In this document: piece by piece, positions 1 through 13,722 of the stretch
How positions within the stretch are numbered: the first letter of the stretch is position 1
Layout: the number at the start of each line of letters is the position of its first letter
Assembly (NCBI RefSeq): GCF_033807715.1
Contig: NC_084599.1
Span: forward strand, 9,694,625-9,758,624
Direction of reading: 5' to 3'
Length of the DNA stretch: 64,000 nt
Source of the DNA: Cololabis saira
Lineage: Eukaryota; Chordata; Actinopteri; Beloniformes; Belonidae
Made by a program: the position numbers and the translations under genes
The notes under the pieces: model-generated
The model's database searches: none
Told to the model about the DNA's origin: nothing
What the model saw: only the letters and a program-made list of their open reading frames with translations

Positions 1-635
1 TGAGGTGTAGCTGGTGAAACATCATGGTAGGTTTTTGTCAAACATGCCACTAGCAGTTTGCAAGAAGCTTTTCCCTTCATAGCCGTCCAAACAAGCTGCA
101 GTTTTTTTCAGTCTTCCTCTAATTTTGTTTTTATAGACTTAAGTATTTAGCAGGTCCTGTGAGACCGGTAGGGTCTGAGATGTGCGTCTTAAATGTTTTG
201 GTATTTCTGTCTCAGCATTTAACATTTTTACCTTGAAAAATAATCACTGGTACATCCACTCCTGGGAAGATCCACAACTGTTTTAACCCTTGTCTGCCCC
301 CCTAATTTATCACCCTCCAGGGGACATTTGAGCTAAAAAGGTTTATTCACAAAAAACGAATCATTTGTCATTATTTTTTTTATTGCATTAATCTCTTTAT
401 TACTTCAGTTCAAAACTACCAAATTTTCAATCATTTTCAGGACTATTTAAATGCCAGTGACTATGTGTGATGCCACTTATTTTATTTAAAGAAAAAAAAG
501 AGAGAAATACTTTGCATATAATACATGGTGGAGGGACGTGGCATTACTGTTTGGCAGAGTCTTGGATGTGCAAGAGACAAGCAATGACTCTGATGTCATT
601 GCATGTGGAAGTTTTTGATACATATTTGAAGGTTC

Positions 636-651
636 CACACACACACACACA

Positions 652-699
<48 letters not shown>
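636..699. repeat. (CA)n microsatellite
   Basis: About 32 CA units with one GT interruption. Confidence 0.97.
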
Positions 700-705
<6 letters not shown>

Positions 706-824
706 ATAGAAATAATGAAGGGAACTGTATTGCACAGGATTTTATGCAGAGTAAAATACTGAATGAAGGTACTTTCTGTGTTTTTTATTGGTGTAAGTTA
801 AATAGAAGGTGGTTTCAAATCATT

Positions 825-1195
825 TCCATCCATTTCTAACCTGCTTTTCCCTTTGCAGGGTCACAGGGGTCTGCTGGATCCTATCCCAGCTCATCACAGG
901 TGAGAGGCAGGAGTTCACCCTGGACAGGTCACCAGTCCATCACAGGGCCACATAGACAGACAACCACACACACTCGCACTCACACCTACGGGCAATTTAG
1001 AATCATCAATTAACCTAACATGCATGTTTTTGGACTGTGGGAGGAAGCCGGAGTACCCGGAGGGAACCCATGCAAGCACGGGGAGAACATGCAAACTCCA
1101 CACAGAAAGACCCTGCCGGGCCAGGGAGTTGAACCAGGAACCTTCTTGCTGTGAGGCAACAGTGCTGACCACCAAGCCACTGAGCTGCCCTTTAC
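825..1195 (-). repeat. Interspersed repeat (teleost, LINE-like or unclassified)
   Basis: Contains the very common fish repeat core AACCTAACATGCATGTTTTTG, GGACTGTGGGAGGAAGCCGG, GGGGAGAACATGCAAACTCC and TTCTTGCTGTGAGGCAACAG. No coding frame. Related decayed fragments are visible near 9930-10080 and 10670-10770. Confidence 0.6.
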
Positions 1196-1462
1196 ATCAT
1201 TTCCTATACTAAAAAAGATCTGGTTCCACATCTTTGTCAGAAAGACAAAAGTCAATTTTAACAACTGTTATTGACACTAGAACTCTAGATGGTGTGGTGT
1301 ACAATCTCAGTTTTTAATTCAAAAATAAATAAATACAAAAATCTGAATTGTGACTAAGCATATTGAGATAAGGAAATGGTGACTCTTTTATTTGTTTGTC
1401 TCCTTAATCATATTCCTGTAATATATCTTACTGTGTTTGCACAAGACTCACATAATAAGATC

Positions 1463-1610
1463 AAGGCAAGTTTATTTGTATAGCACATTTCATGAACAAA
1501 ACAATTCCAGGGACTCTGTGACTTGAATCGACACACACTCACTAATATTTGATCAAATCAAATATTAGTCATCAGCAATTGATATGCAAAGCTCATATCT
1601 AAAGTGAGGT
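1463..1610. repeat. Interspersed repeat fragment
   Basis: AAGGCAAGTTTATTTGTATA and AGCACATTTCA are a standard fish repeat end. A short palindrome CTAATATTTGATCAAATCAA lies at about 1541-1560. Family uncertain. Confidence 0.4.
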
Positions 1611-2011
1611 GCTAGCAGCTGTGGCTGGAATAGAAGTGGGCCACTAAAAGCCCGTTCACACACGCACTATACTAATTTGGAGGTAACTGAATGTGTCAGA
1701 CTGTGGACGGACTAACAAGACGTATTCTCAACGTGTGGTTGATATGATGACATGAATAGCGTGACATGTTATTAACCGTGGTTGCACTTCTGTAACATAT
1801 GCAGCATAATTACTGTACGAAGCCCCTATGACGTCACCCAAATCTAAAGAGTGCTTATGAAACCTCTTTTTCCACGTAGTCCATGGAGTCACGTTGCAAA
1901 TGAGCTGAGCACACGGGCCTGAAAAGCTGGCTGGAAGAAACTCTCCTCATGTCCCTCACAAATAGATGTTTTGGCTTGGCTGATTTAGCTTATTTTAATC
2001 TATGATGCTAA

Positions 2012-2378
2012 TTAGGGCCCGAGCACTGACAGTACGAAGGCCCTATTGTATCTGTAGGAGTTTTTGTTTTTGTTTTTTTGTTTTTATCCTTATTTTTCCA
2101 ACGAAATGAGGGCCTTTTTGCCCCCCTAAATGTGCCCCAAAAGTCACCAAATTTTGCACGCAAGCCAGGCCTTTTTGGCGACGCTAGACGCCAAAAAGCG
2201 TGCCCCCCCTTCATCTGATTGGTCCATATTTGATAGTTCCTACTTTCTGCCATAACTTTTGAATGGTTTGACATAAAGAGTCATGGCTGTCATCGGACTT
2301 AGTTTTGAGTCCTTGACCTTTATTGGTGAAAATTGCAAGCGCGAGGGCCCGTTCATTGCTGCTTGCAGCTTTAATTGG
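2012..2378. repeat. Short copy of the GGGCCCGAGCAC...GCTGCTTGCAGC repeat
   Basis: Starts TTAGGGCCCGAGCACTG and ends TTCATTGCTGCTTGCAGCTT, the same ends as the composite element at 11825-15562 but in the opposite orientation and with only a few hundred bases of interior, including the TTTGGCGACGCTAGACGCC motif. Confidence 0.75.
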
Positions 2379-4661
2379 TATTACTTTGCATTCATTCTTA
2401 TGAAATCTGTACAAATATCCAAACATTTCATATGTTGCTACCAAAATGACATGTAAAATGAGCTGAGGTGAAACAAGGACTAGCAGAGCTTTCTGTCAGA
2501 TACCCCATTTTTTGGAAGGGGGGTTATAAAGACACACTTTATTCTGTCTCCTCTCTGCAGCTATGCATTCACAGATTCCCCTCACGATGAGCACAGAAAG
2601 ACAAAGTTTCCCCTCTCTAGTGTGTGTTTTAAAAAGGAATCAACACAGTCTTTGAACCTTCTCTTCCACTTCATGGTGCAAGCAACAAGTCCCCATTATT
2701 TCTTAGGTACTGAGTTAAGAATAAAACTAAAAATGACAAACTTTCTCTGTGGTTGCTCCAGGGCACGATGCATAACAGCGACTGGTGGTGACAGCTGGGA
2801 GGGTTCACCGAGGCTGCACAATTTCCTGAGCAGTGCACCAAGAAGAAAAAAAAAGAACAGTGAGGTTGGTCTCTGTTTTTTTTGACAACTTTGGTTAAAC
2901 ACCTGGTGGTGTTTTTTCCACTGCATTTATAGCTTGTTTTAATACTTATCGAGGCGTTCTAATAGCGGGCCTAAATTGCCACGAGCAGATTCCTGTCCTC
3001 GTGGACAGAGTTCATTCTCTGAGTGGATTTTGTCGCCATCCTCCCATCACTGTTGTGCCTTTCTGCATTAATATTTTGCCACTTTCATTTCGTTCTTGTT
3101 GCAGACTGAAAACAACAGAATGAGTACACTGTGCATCATGGGAAATCCCCCAAAAGTTAGGCGTATAGCAGCATAACGAAAGGGATGGTTCAGAGTCACC
3201 TGAGCCAACCATAAGTATAAGTTTTATCAAAACGAAAAGTTTAAGCCTGACTAACTCACCCCAGGCAGTTTTCGTGAGCTGAATCCACGTTAGAGGAGCT
3301 GGATTCCCAACCTGTCTTTGGAAACTGTAGGAACCACAAGTTAGTCGGAGTTGGCTGGGAGAATGTGGAAGTATGAGGGGATTTGTCTTCAAGGGCTTTA
3401 AGAGTCAGGTGAATGATATCCTGGATTTCACGGGATGTTAATGAAAAGGAATGAAGATGAATTATGGATCAGCGTTCAGAGTCTGAGTCTATCTGCCTGC
3501 TAAAAATGAACTGAAGCAGACCGATTGTGAAATATCCACTTTTATTTATTGGTTTATTTAGTAAGGATGCTGTACATGAATAACATTTCTGTAAACGTAC
3601 CAGAGTAAGCCAAATGGCTATTACACATCCACATTCCTAGAACACAGGAGAAGGAGAAATGCGTGGCCACACCTTCATATTTTGAATAACTCATTTCACA
3701 ACGTGAAAGAATTTGATCTACATACAAGGACAGGTGAGTCACAACTAAAAGACCCTGAGCTCACCGTCATGTCTGCATGAACCTAAATGAACCTAGATTC
3801 AATCTTCTCCCATTTGTCTTGTGGAGCTAATTGATAAATCAATCTTTTAGTTTGACAGTTTTACATCTGAACATCAGCTATAACCTCCATTTTTCATGCG
3901 TGGCCCTGTCTTGGAGACAGAGCTGAAATCAGAGGAGGATCTTGTGGTCGTCTGTGAACTTCTCCCTTCTTTTCTCACTCAGAGTACTTCCAATTTATTC
4001 CGTCTTTCATTGGATCAATCATGATGATTAATTACTTAAAATGCAAAACTTAAGAAAATGACGCATAACTTGAAAAAATTACAACTTTGGGATTTTCAGA
4101 AATGTGCAGTAAGTTTGCCGGTATTTGAATTTTTCACCGTTTACGCTTTGCAACTCAGCAACTGGCAAAGGTAAAAATTGCCTGGCGAGCTTTGATTTAT
4201 TTCATATTTGTAACATTGATAACCATTGTAGGTACAACATGTTACTACAGAAGCTGAAAACAAGTAACAATAGCATCTTGTCTGTGTTAACAATAGCAAC
4301 CGCTGCCCTAGTTCGTCTCTGGAATTTGGTTTATTCGGTTGCCCAGGTGTCTCAAGAACATACTGAACCGCATGCAGCTTGAAGCAACGTTTAAATATGC
4401 TGCTTAGTGATGAGGCAACAACATATTATACAAAGCCTGTTTACTTTTGGTTGGGTGGAGTCCAAACTTCACCCAGCTTCGCTGTATGTGGGCATTGTAC
4501 ATTGTTGATGTGCACACCTGAGACAGGTGAGATCATTTTGCAGTTTCTATTGAAGAATGTTCCCCTGCAGGTTTTGGAGAACCACATCCATTCATCTCAT
4601 TTTAAAGATAATCTATCACTCTGTCATCTCTGGAACAAGAAGTGCAATATGGTGAACACCA
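2379..4661. other. Gene-free stretch
   Basis: No exon, RNA gene or terminal-repeat element recognised. Mixed-composition unique-looking sequence with short open frames of random appearance. Confidence 0.5.
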
Positions 4662-4669
4662 GCTACATA

Positions 4670-5335
4670 CAGAGATGTCAAAAGTATTCACATTCATTAC
4701 TCAGGTAGAAGTATAGATACTAGAGTTTAAAAATACTCCTGTAGAAGTTGAAGTATCAACTCAAGTTTTTTACTCAAGTAAAAGTATAAAAGTACTGGTT
4801 TCAAAACTACTTAAAGTATAAAAGTAAAAGTAATGTAAGGGGGAAAAAAGCCATTAAGGACAAAAGCCATTGAAAATGAATGCATCTTAGTATAATGCAA
4901 ATATATTAAAGAAGCATATATGTGTACTATTGAGCATTAACATGTGTTTCAGAGAGCAGGAGATATGATGACTAGTTGCCTATAAGTATTGTAATGGTGC
5001 AAAAAGTCAAACTTCAGAGGCATGTTATCATTTATCCTAACCTTTATTGGAATGTACATCCAAGTTTAGTTGCAGGAATCTGAGGGAACGGATGTAAGAA
5101 CAAAACTGGACAAGAACATCTGAAACAACCACAACCAAATTCACTCTATCCGGATGGAGCAATTTAACTGGATAGTTTTTTTTAAAGGCCGAAATGAAAT
5201 AGAGTAACGAGGCTGTTTTTAAAATGTAAGGAGTAAAAAGTACAGATAATTGCGTGAAAATGTAAGGAGTAAAAGTAAAAATTCCTACTTAAGTAAGGTA
5301 ACGAAGTATTTGTACTTCGTTACTTGACACCTCAG
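4670..5335 (+). mobile_element. hAT-type nonautonomous element (CAGAGRTGTCAA family), copy A
   Basis: 666 bp; starts CAGAGATGTCAAAAGTA and ends TTGACACCTCAG. Target duplication GCTACATA/GCTACATG (4662-4669, 5336-5343), 7 of 8 matching. The interior is full of ACTCAAGTAAAAGTA-type repeats. No coding capacity. Confidence 0.85.
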
Positions 5336-5691
5336 GCTACATGTATCACATTGTGTTGCTTCTGGGTAAAATGTTTCGGTGGGAAGTGATAGTTGAAGGA
5401 GTTTAAGGAGTCTGCAGGTTTTTTGAAATAACATCTATGAGCAGCTGAAAAAAACAACTGCATCTGCAAAAACGCACTATGCAGCAACTCACACCTTTTG
5501 GAGAATCATAAAACCAAAAACATCTTTTTGAACTACGTCACGTTTCATACGCTGACTGGCTTTTTTCTGCTATTTCTAATTCTTCCTAAATCTAAGAGAA
5601 GCCATATTTTCTTAGAATTTCTTTTTTAATCTTGCTCTTGACTCTTTACGACTCATTACGACTCATTTCAACATCACATCAACCACTGTGC

Positions 5692-5845
<154 letters not shown>

Positions 5846-6818
5846 GGCTGTAATCTCATGGGCATCCTGCAGAGGGCAGACATGTTTTAAGATGCACGGT
5901 GACAACTGATCAGATAATATCGATTTCATTGAACATTGTGCCAGAAACAAAATTTAACATTAAGATTTGAAACAAGTGGGGAAGAGTAACATGTATAGGA
6001 TGCTGACTGACTGATTTACATACTTACAGCCAGCACTGTAAGTATGCCCCACCTGTTTTTATTTTATTTTAGTAATTCTAATCAATGGTTACAATACTAT
6101 GAGGAAAAAAGGAGTTATGCTGAACACGATGTTCAAAAAACAGGTTTGAGGTTGTTTCATTGCTGGAATACTTGTTGCATAACCGTGCTCCTGGCGGCGC
6201 TGTGAGGTGGCTGTTTGTAAAAGAGATCAGCAACAACACACAGAAAAGCACTGATAACATGACTAGTTATAATAAATCAAGCTAAAATGTGCTGTAAAAG
6301 TGCTGTTCAAGTGTTTGCTGTGCTCATGAACTGACCTGACCCGTGTCTGTCTGCCTGGAGGACGGTCTTGTTGCCACGCCTTTAACTGTCTGAATAACTG
6401 CACAGATAAGCAAGTATAAAGGTTTTAATAGAAATAAAAAAAAGGTTTAACTTGGGCTAATTTTACCATCGGTACACAATATTATGTAGTAAACAGTGAA
6501 CATGTATAAGAAACCACACAGCTGAACATGTGCTTTAATTATTCAACTTATTTATTATTACAGTTTAGATCATCTGAAACGATTTTAAAATTACATGTTT
6601 TGCCTGTATTAATAAACAATAATGTTATGAAACTTCATTATTCTTTTAGATTAAACCAGTTTTTTCCGCTTTAGGCATGTTGACAAGCATTTATGCCAAC
6701 AGGTTGTGTTGCGTGACCTTTAACCCAGACTCAATCTTCCAGTTTCAGCCATAATAAAGATGAACCCTAAAACATGTTGATGAAATATTGCACAGAAGAG
6801 CTGTGACATACGGAGCCC

Positions 6819-7213
6819 CTCTGGTGACATTTGAAAAAATAAAATAATGCGTGGCCACGCATTAATAACTCGTGGCCACGAGTTAATATCTTGTGGCCAC
6901 GAGATAATCAATGTGTGGCCACGCATTATTTTATTTTTTTCAAATGTCACATGTTATTAGTACACTCGCCATGACAATACTCTTGCTCTTTAATATAAAT
7001 AGACTATAATTACCGTTATTAATGATGAATAACCATCCCACTAAGGAAGTTGCATCCACGAAGTCCAGACAGTAGGTTATAATGCCATCCACGAGTAAAA
7101 TAATGCGTGGGCACGAGATACATAACTCGTGGCCACGCATTAATTATCTTTATTTATGAAAGTTATTAATGTGTGGCCACGCATCATTTTATTTTTTTCA
7201 AATGTCACCAGAG
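6819..7213. mobile_element. Inverted-repeat element with GTGGCCAC array
   Basis: Outer inverted repeats CTCTGGTGACATTTGAAAAA (left) and its complement ending CAAATGTCACCAGAG (right). The interior has six perfect GTGGCCAC palindromes in TAATAACTCGTGGCCACGA-type units (6850-6920 and 7130-7180), partly arranged as sub-hairpins. No clear target duplication. Confidence 0.75.
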
Positions 7214-8791
7214 TGCGATCACACATAATTAATAAAATAAGGCAGTGGCTGTGTAACTGTTGAGCATGGATGTGATGTAAACAGAAACGCCTCGTCGTTA
7301 GTTTGTGCCGACTCTCCGTGGGAACCAAACAAACAGCGTAAGTGCCATTAGAGGACGATGAAGCAAAACAAAGTACGGTTAATGGAGGGGGCACAATGCA
7401 GGGATTTCGACATCTGTTTTTTTTTTTTTTTTTTTTTTAATGTTTGACAAAAGCCCACAGATTTGCCCTTGAGGTTGTCATAGCAACCCGGTCGGTTTGG
7501 CAGAGGATAAAACGGCTCCTCTGGAACCGAGCAGTGGAGAGATACAAGTGATCAGCCTGAGCGTCTGATGATGTGTCCAAGTCATCAGCATGAGAGTCCT
7601 CTCAGCATCGCTGGGACACTTGAGCTGATATTAGCTGCTAAGCCACATCTGAGAGCCTGCTTGAGATCTCATTTACATCGCAGGCATGCACGGCAGCTTT
7701 ATGATTCAGTGCTTCTCTATTGTTTGGGCTCTTATGTGCTTCCTAACATATTTATGAACTCTCTCTTTGATTTTTGATGCTCTTACTCAGCTGCAGGGAT
7801 TTTAGCCAAACAAAAGGTCTCAGTAATAAATAAACATGACGGACCAATCCAGGACATTTCAAGAATCTGACCAGTTTCAACTATCTGCACAATGTGTTGT
7901 TCTTGTACTTCCTCTTGTCTCAAAACCAAGAGATCTCAACAGCAAGAACATGTAGGAACCCGTGGCCTTTTGACCTTTGGACCTGAACTTTAGTAGCTGG
8001 AACATCGACACTATTCTTATATTAACGCTGGATCACATGGATATAAATATACAGTAGCATACAGTTCTTTGCACTTCCATAGCGGAGCTGTTTGTTTTGT
8101 TTTTTTAAAAGGGCTTATATTTTGCTTCATTCTCATCAGCACTGTGTTTAATTGTGGTTGCCCCATGCCCCATGATGCTTTGCATCATAGGGCTGAACAC
8201 ACTGGACCATGCAACAATCAGAGAGACAGATATTTCTCTCAAAGAGTTGAAACCAGAACACATCTTCGATTGCAATTTATTTCAAGTCTCTAAACCTAAA
8301 ATCATTCACTCACTAATTTTTCCTAAATCCTTATGACAATCCACTTTTATGGGAACGTTTATTGAGAATAATGTCATTGTCGTTGCATCATTCATTATGC
8401 TATGAATGTGATTTGCTGACTAGATTTCAGCTGCTTGCCCAAAATACTTGTGTTCTGATTTTATACTCTGTTCACATTAATCATAAGACATCTAGGACTT
8501 TATCTTCAGGCCAAGCTCATGTATTTGTCTTGTGTCTGCTGTTATAGCTGCAGGAAACAGGAGACAAATGTTTCTCTTCAGAGTTTATTTAGAAAAACAG
8601 GTCCTCTGCTGGGTCCTGGGTTCAAGCCCGGCATCGGAGGGGCTGGTGACTCTGTGGGCGGTGGGGTCTACGTAGATCTGGATGATCGTGATAACACAAG
8701 TATAAAAAGTTGAAATCAGCCATTAAAATCACCACCAGAAGTTAAGAAAAGCACAGACATGGCTCGCCGCCGTGGCTTGTTTCTAATTATC
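7214..8791. other. Gene-free stretch
   Basis: Holds a poly(T) run at about 7418-7438. Otherwise I see nothing supportable; the small open frames lack family motifs and splice context. Confidence 0.5.
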
Positions 8792-8799
8792 CTGTAAAC

Positions 8800-9528
8800 C
8801 AGTACTGGAGTTGAGGGGGGATGAGGGGGGGTGGCATCCCTCCTGAAATAAAAACGATAAAAATCATCCCCCCTGTAAAACTGCCATCCCCCCTTTCCAT
8901 CCCTTATGTCATTTCATCAATGAATGTGGTTTTACTGCTATTTCAACATTTAGAGTCATCACCAGAATAACTTATTTGACAATTTTCACCTGTTTCAAGT
9001 ACATTTTCACTTGAAATAAGTAGAATAATCTGCCAGTGGGACAAGATTTATCTTCTCATTACAAGAAAAAAAATCTTGTTCTACATGCAGATTTTTCTAC
9101 TTATTTCAAGTGCTAATCTACTTGAAACAGGTGAAAATTGTTTTTTCCAGTGATGAGTCTTGTTTTAAGTGTAATGAGATTCTTTTACTAAAATGAGACA
9201 TTTTAACTAGAAATAAGACAAATATTCTTGTTAATATTTTGAGTTTTTGCAGTGATCCATGTTACTTATCCTGTGAAGGACAGAGTCATATTGATAAGTT
9301 CAGAAAAGTGTTTTTTATTGTTGTGTTTTGATGTATTTGATGTAAGCCCAGTGGATATTTAAAGCTTACAGAAGGCTGCATTTAACTGCTCTATGTATTC
9401 CTGCAGGTGTTTTGGTCAGTGCTATTATTTGTAATATATTATATTATTTGTAATCAGCACAAATTATCTGTCCCCATATGATAAAATCCACCATCCCCCC
9501 TGATTTTTTTTTTACAACTCGAGTACTG
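8800..9528 (+). mobile_element. hAT-type nonautonomous element, copy 1
   Basis: 729 bp with ends CAGTACTGGAGTTG and CAACTCGAGTACTG and an exact 8-bp target duplication CTGTAAAC (8792-8799, 9529-9536). An internal palindrome at about 8981-9139 is built on CACCTGTTTCAAGTA...TACTTGAAACAGGTG. No transposase coding. Confidence 0.92.
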
Positions 9529-10175
9529 CTGTAAACAGACTAGACGTCTGGCTTCCTTCCCATTTTTCCAGCAATCCAAATAATGAAGTAACACTTCAAA
9601 CAACGTGCTAAAAAAAAAAGACTACTTGAATCTGATGGTTGGGGTAATTTTGTTGTGCTGCTTGCACCTGCGCTACAGTGCCAGCTATTGTTCAGCCGCC
9701 ATCTCAAGGTCAGGTTTTGCCTCAGGTGGCTCTACCTTCCCTGGTTCTTGTTGCTCTGCAGCTGTCTCATATCAACATCATCATCTTCAAACTCAATATA
9801 TGCCACGTTTTTGTATTTGTTTTGCACTGGTGGCACAGTTTATCTGGGAAATAGAGCAAATAAAAGAACAAATATAGACATGTTATCTTTCTCAGTTGCA
9901 GTGTTGCAGTAACCTTAGAGGTAACAGTTGATCTAGAGTCCAGCGTGCAGCCGGGGAGTGAGCACCTATCGGTGTGGTGGTCAACACTGCTGCCTCGCAG
10001 GAAAAAAGGTTTCCATGTAGAATCACAGCTGAGGAGTTTCTCCTCACTGTACGCAGGCTGCAGACGTCCTCCCAAAACAACACGCAACAAAGAGGGATTT
10101 TAGATGGATAGATGCAGATAGATACGTCATTAATCCCCTTGGGAAGTTCAGGTATCCAGTAGCTCACAGAATATA

Positions 10176-10460
10176 CAGGACTGTCTCCGAAAATTAGAAT
10201 ATTGTGATAGTCCTTTATTTTCTGTAATGCAAACATGTCATACATTCTGGAGTCCTTACAAATCAACTGAAATATTGCAAGTCTTTTATTATTTTAATAT
10301 TGCTGAATCTTAAACAGTAAGCCATAATCAGCAATATTAAAATAATAAAAGGCTTGCAATATTTCAGTTGATTTGTAAGGAATCCAGAATGTATGACATT
10401 TTTGCATTACAGAAAATAAAGGACTTTATCACAATATTCTAATTTTCTGAGACAGTCCTG
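10176..10460. mobile_element. Palindromic Tc1/mariner-type MITE, copy 1
   Basis: Inverted ends CAGGACTGTCTC.GAAAATTAG with TA on both sides (10174-10175, 10461-10462). The arms match over most of the 285-bp length, so the single strand can fold into a near-full hairpin around GCAATATTAAAATAATAAAA. Confidence 0.85.
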
Positions 10461-11676
10461 TATACTCGGGTGCTAAAATACAATAAAAATCTTAGAAATA
10501 AGTATAATATATACATGTAAATGTAAATGTATATATAAATGTAGTGTAAAGGACAGTTTTGAGGGGCCTTAAAGGATCACAGCGGTAGCTGTGTCGTCAG
10601 CCCTTCTGAACGTGGCAGACCTGTACTTAAAGTCAGCGGTGTACAGTTTTGTATTGTTTGTTGTGTATCTTGGCCGTCCTGTGCAGGGTCACCTCGACCT
10701 CTGGCTCAACGACAGCCGGGAGAGGATCCAGCTGCCTGTGACCCAGAACTGGGTGGGGGGAGTGTAAAAAAGGGATGGATGATGAGGGACAAACAATATA
10801 AGATGGTTGGCTAAGTATAACAATAAAAAAAAAATAGAATTAATGCATGAAAGTGGAATAACATTTAAATGTAAATGAAAGAAAAATAGATATTATCAGT
10901 TAAAGCAGCACAATGTAACTTTCAGCTTTTGTTGAGTTTGGCGGCTCCTTTGGAGAAAGCGGTAGTGCTTTACCAGAAAGAACACTACGTTTCCCATGAG
11001 CACCAGCGCGTACTGCCGGAAAACCCCCGTCCCCGTCGCGTGCATTTGTTTTGATGAGAGAAGACGGGACGGACTTTCAAAACTACTCTTCTGTTTTCAG
11101 CGGTCGTTTGCAGCGAAGAGGTAATGTATCTATTTTTGGCTAAACAATATAATATGACGATGTTGAAAAACACTAAGGCCGCGTTCAGACTGCAGGCAAA
11201 TCTGATTCATATCTGATTCCTTCTCATATCCGATTTTCAGGGCTGACTGTCCACACTGCTTTTAGCAAGTGTCCATATCGGATCTGGCTCTGTTCAGACT
11301 GGGCCACATCATTGACTGATCTGACAGGTTGCCGTAGCAACGACGTCGGAGCGGAGGCGTCACCCAGCGCGTGTATTGTGTGAAGTCATGTATTTTTTTT
11401 ATATATAAAAAAATCCCAAAATATCTGTACCGTTTCTGATTGGGTCGGCCCTGCGCATCATTTTTAGACACAACAATGAACGGAGGGACCCGACGTCTCA
11501 GCAAAATGAGAAACAGAGAAAGGTGTTCAGAACAAAACCACCAGCAAACTAACAAACCAACCAACAAAGCTCAGAGTTAACAAAACGAACCAGCAATGAA
11601 TAACTGGCAGCCCCGCTCTTTAACCTCTCCTCCTGATGAGATGACGCGCTGCAGGTTCAGGCTCACAGCGCGACTG

Positions 11677-11752
11677 AAGGCTGATTTATGGTTCCGCGTT
11701 ACACCAACGCAGAGCCTACGCCGTAGGGGATGCGGCGACCCGCACCGTACGT
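11677..11752. mobile_element. Half copy of the same hairpin MITE
   Basis: Left arm AAGGCTGATTTATGGTTCCG and GCCTACGCCGTAGGG present; the complementary right arm is missing. Inside the Harbinger-like element. Confidence 0.65.
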
Positions 11753-12690
11753 GGAAATGCAGTCTTTTTTTCTGCTATTAAAACATGATTTGTAATGTGA
11801 ATTTGCAACACTTAAACTACAAATTAAAGCTGCAAGCAGCAATGAACGGGCCCTCGCACTCACGTCAACCGCCCCCCATAAGCATATCAGAAATGACACC
11901 ACCCACGACTTCCTATGTCAAACCCTTCAAAAGTTATAGCAGAAAAAAGGGACGACCAGTCAGAAGAAGGGGCGGGGCTAATTCAGGGCAAAGAAGATCA
12001 AGGACTCATTACAGAGTCCCATGACACCACCCACGACTCTCTATGTCAAAACATTCAAAAGTTATAGCAGAAAATAGGGACAACCAATCAGAAAAAGGGA
12101 CTGGGCTAATTGTCACCAATTATGGTCAAGGACTCAATGCCGAGTCCCATGACACCACCCACGACTCTCTATGTCAAACCTTTCAAAAGTTATGGCAGAA
12201 AAAAGTATTCTAGGGGGCGCTGTTGAGCCGTGAGGACACGCCCATTAATGCAAACCATGAAAAAAAAAATCAGATCACTCAAATGAACGACGATCATACA
12301 GTACAGCTGTATCTCATGGTCCAGAATGTATGATATTATATTAATCTATTATACCATATTATATTACATGTTGTTATTTCATATTAGCGTACCCAGTAAT
12401 ATAGCATATTGTATTATTGCATTGTATGTTGCTTCATTTCATATATTTTTGACTGTATTATATTGTAAAATGATATATCATAGCGATTGCATTATTATAT
12501 AATTTCAATTTATAACACTAATATACAATTCCTCACACACACACTCCTTCCAAATGTTTCTTTTTTTTCTCCATTATGACAATTGTATGCTGTCATCCGT
12601 TATGTTTTTTGTTTTTAAGCTTGTTATGTCTGTTATTCAAATATATTAATACATTCATTAATATGCTATACTGTATTTTGTATTGTGTAT

Positions 12691-12816
<126 letters not shown>

Positions 12817-13284
12817 CCTGAAGTGTGACTACCTGCAGAACGTATTTTAGCATGAAAGCTTGCATATTTAACGTACATCAAGCATCCTGTATCATAGCTA
12901 CATGTCTGCCGTTTGTAACAAAGCAAACCGCGTGAAAATCGGTTGAAAATCAAGTGAGTTATAGTTATTTTACTTATGCAGACACCTCCTTCCACAATAG
13001 AAGTGAACGCTCTAGAGTTAAAGCGATACCGATCCAAGATGGCGGCCACGCCCGACGTTCTCAGGCAGTCAATGCGGCGCCTCGACCAAGATGGCGGCCG
13101 CGCTGAACATCAGCCCCTCCCCCCGCGGGAGCTGCGCGCGCAAACTCCACTCAAATTCAAAAGTTATGGCAGAAAATCGGGACAACCAATCAGAAGAAGG
13201 GGAAAGAGAAAAGTAATGTGCGTCGTCACAGGACAGAGACGAACATTTTGATGTAAAAAAAACACAAAAATTGCTGACAAAAAT

Positions 13285-13375
13285 TTTGGCATATCAAGCC
13301 AGGCTTGAACTCTCGACCTCTGGCAGCAAAGACCGCAATAATCTGGCTGAGCTAAGTCTCAGCTATTCCTTTTAT
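13285..13375 (-). repeat. tRNA-like sequence, probably SINE-derived
   Basis: On the minus strand TTAGCTCAGCCAG (A-box-like) is followed about 30 nt later by GGTCGAGAGTTCAAGCC (B-box-like). Flanking stems do not form a clean tRNA acceptor, and it lies inside the composite repeat. Confidence 0.3.
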
Positions 13376-13573
13376 TTGACCTACTGGGTTAGGACAGACC
13401 AACATAGCGATAAAATGTCTGGAACTTTTTTTTCCTAATTTTTTAAATATTTGTAAGTTATAAATATTAGTAAAACCCTACTATTTAAATTATTACTTTT
13501 TTTGTAACCATTCTGCCAAGGTTGTAACCGGGCTGAGCCGGGAATATTTCTGAAGTCACCACATTACAGGGAG

Positions 13574-13722
13574 CTGATTGGTCGGGGGGCGGGGCCGTCA
13601 TCACCCTACTCGCCACTGATTGGTCGGGGGGCGGGGCCGTCATCACCCTACTCGCCACTGATTGGTCCGGGGGCGGGGCCGCCATCACCCTACTCGCCAC
13701 TGATTGGTCAGGGGGCGGGGCC
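13574..13722. repeat. 42-bp minisatellite with CCAAT and GC boxes
   Basis: About 3.5 tandem copies, period 42 bp (unit starts 13574, 13616, 13658, 13700). Each unit has GATTGGTC (inverted CCAAT box) followed by GGGGGCGGGGCC (GC box) and CATCACCCTACTCGCCA. The minus-strand frame is an apparent 14-residue repeat, which is a by-product of the period being divisible by three. Confidence 0.9.

Noticed and set aside
13485..13700. 14-residue tandem repeat protein on the minus strand
   Set aside because: Translation of the 42-bp minisatellite; period divisible by three explains the open frame. No splice or start context.
13574..13722. CRISPR-like array
   Set aside because: Tandem units without unique spacers, in a vertebrate genome; a minisatellite.
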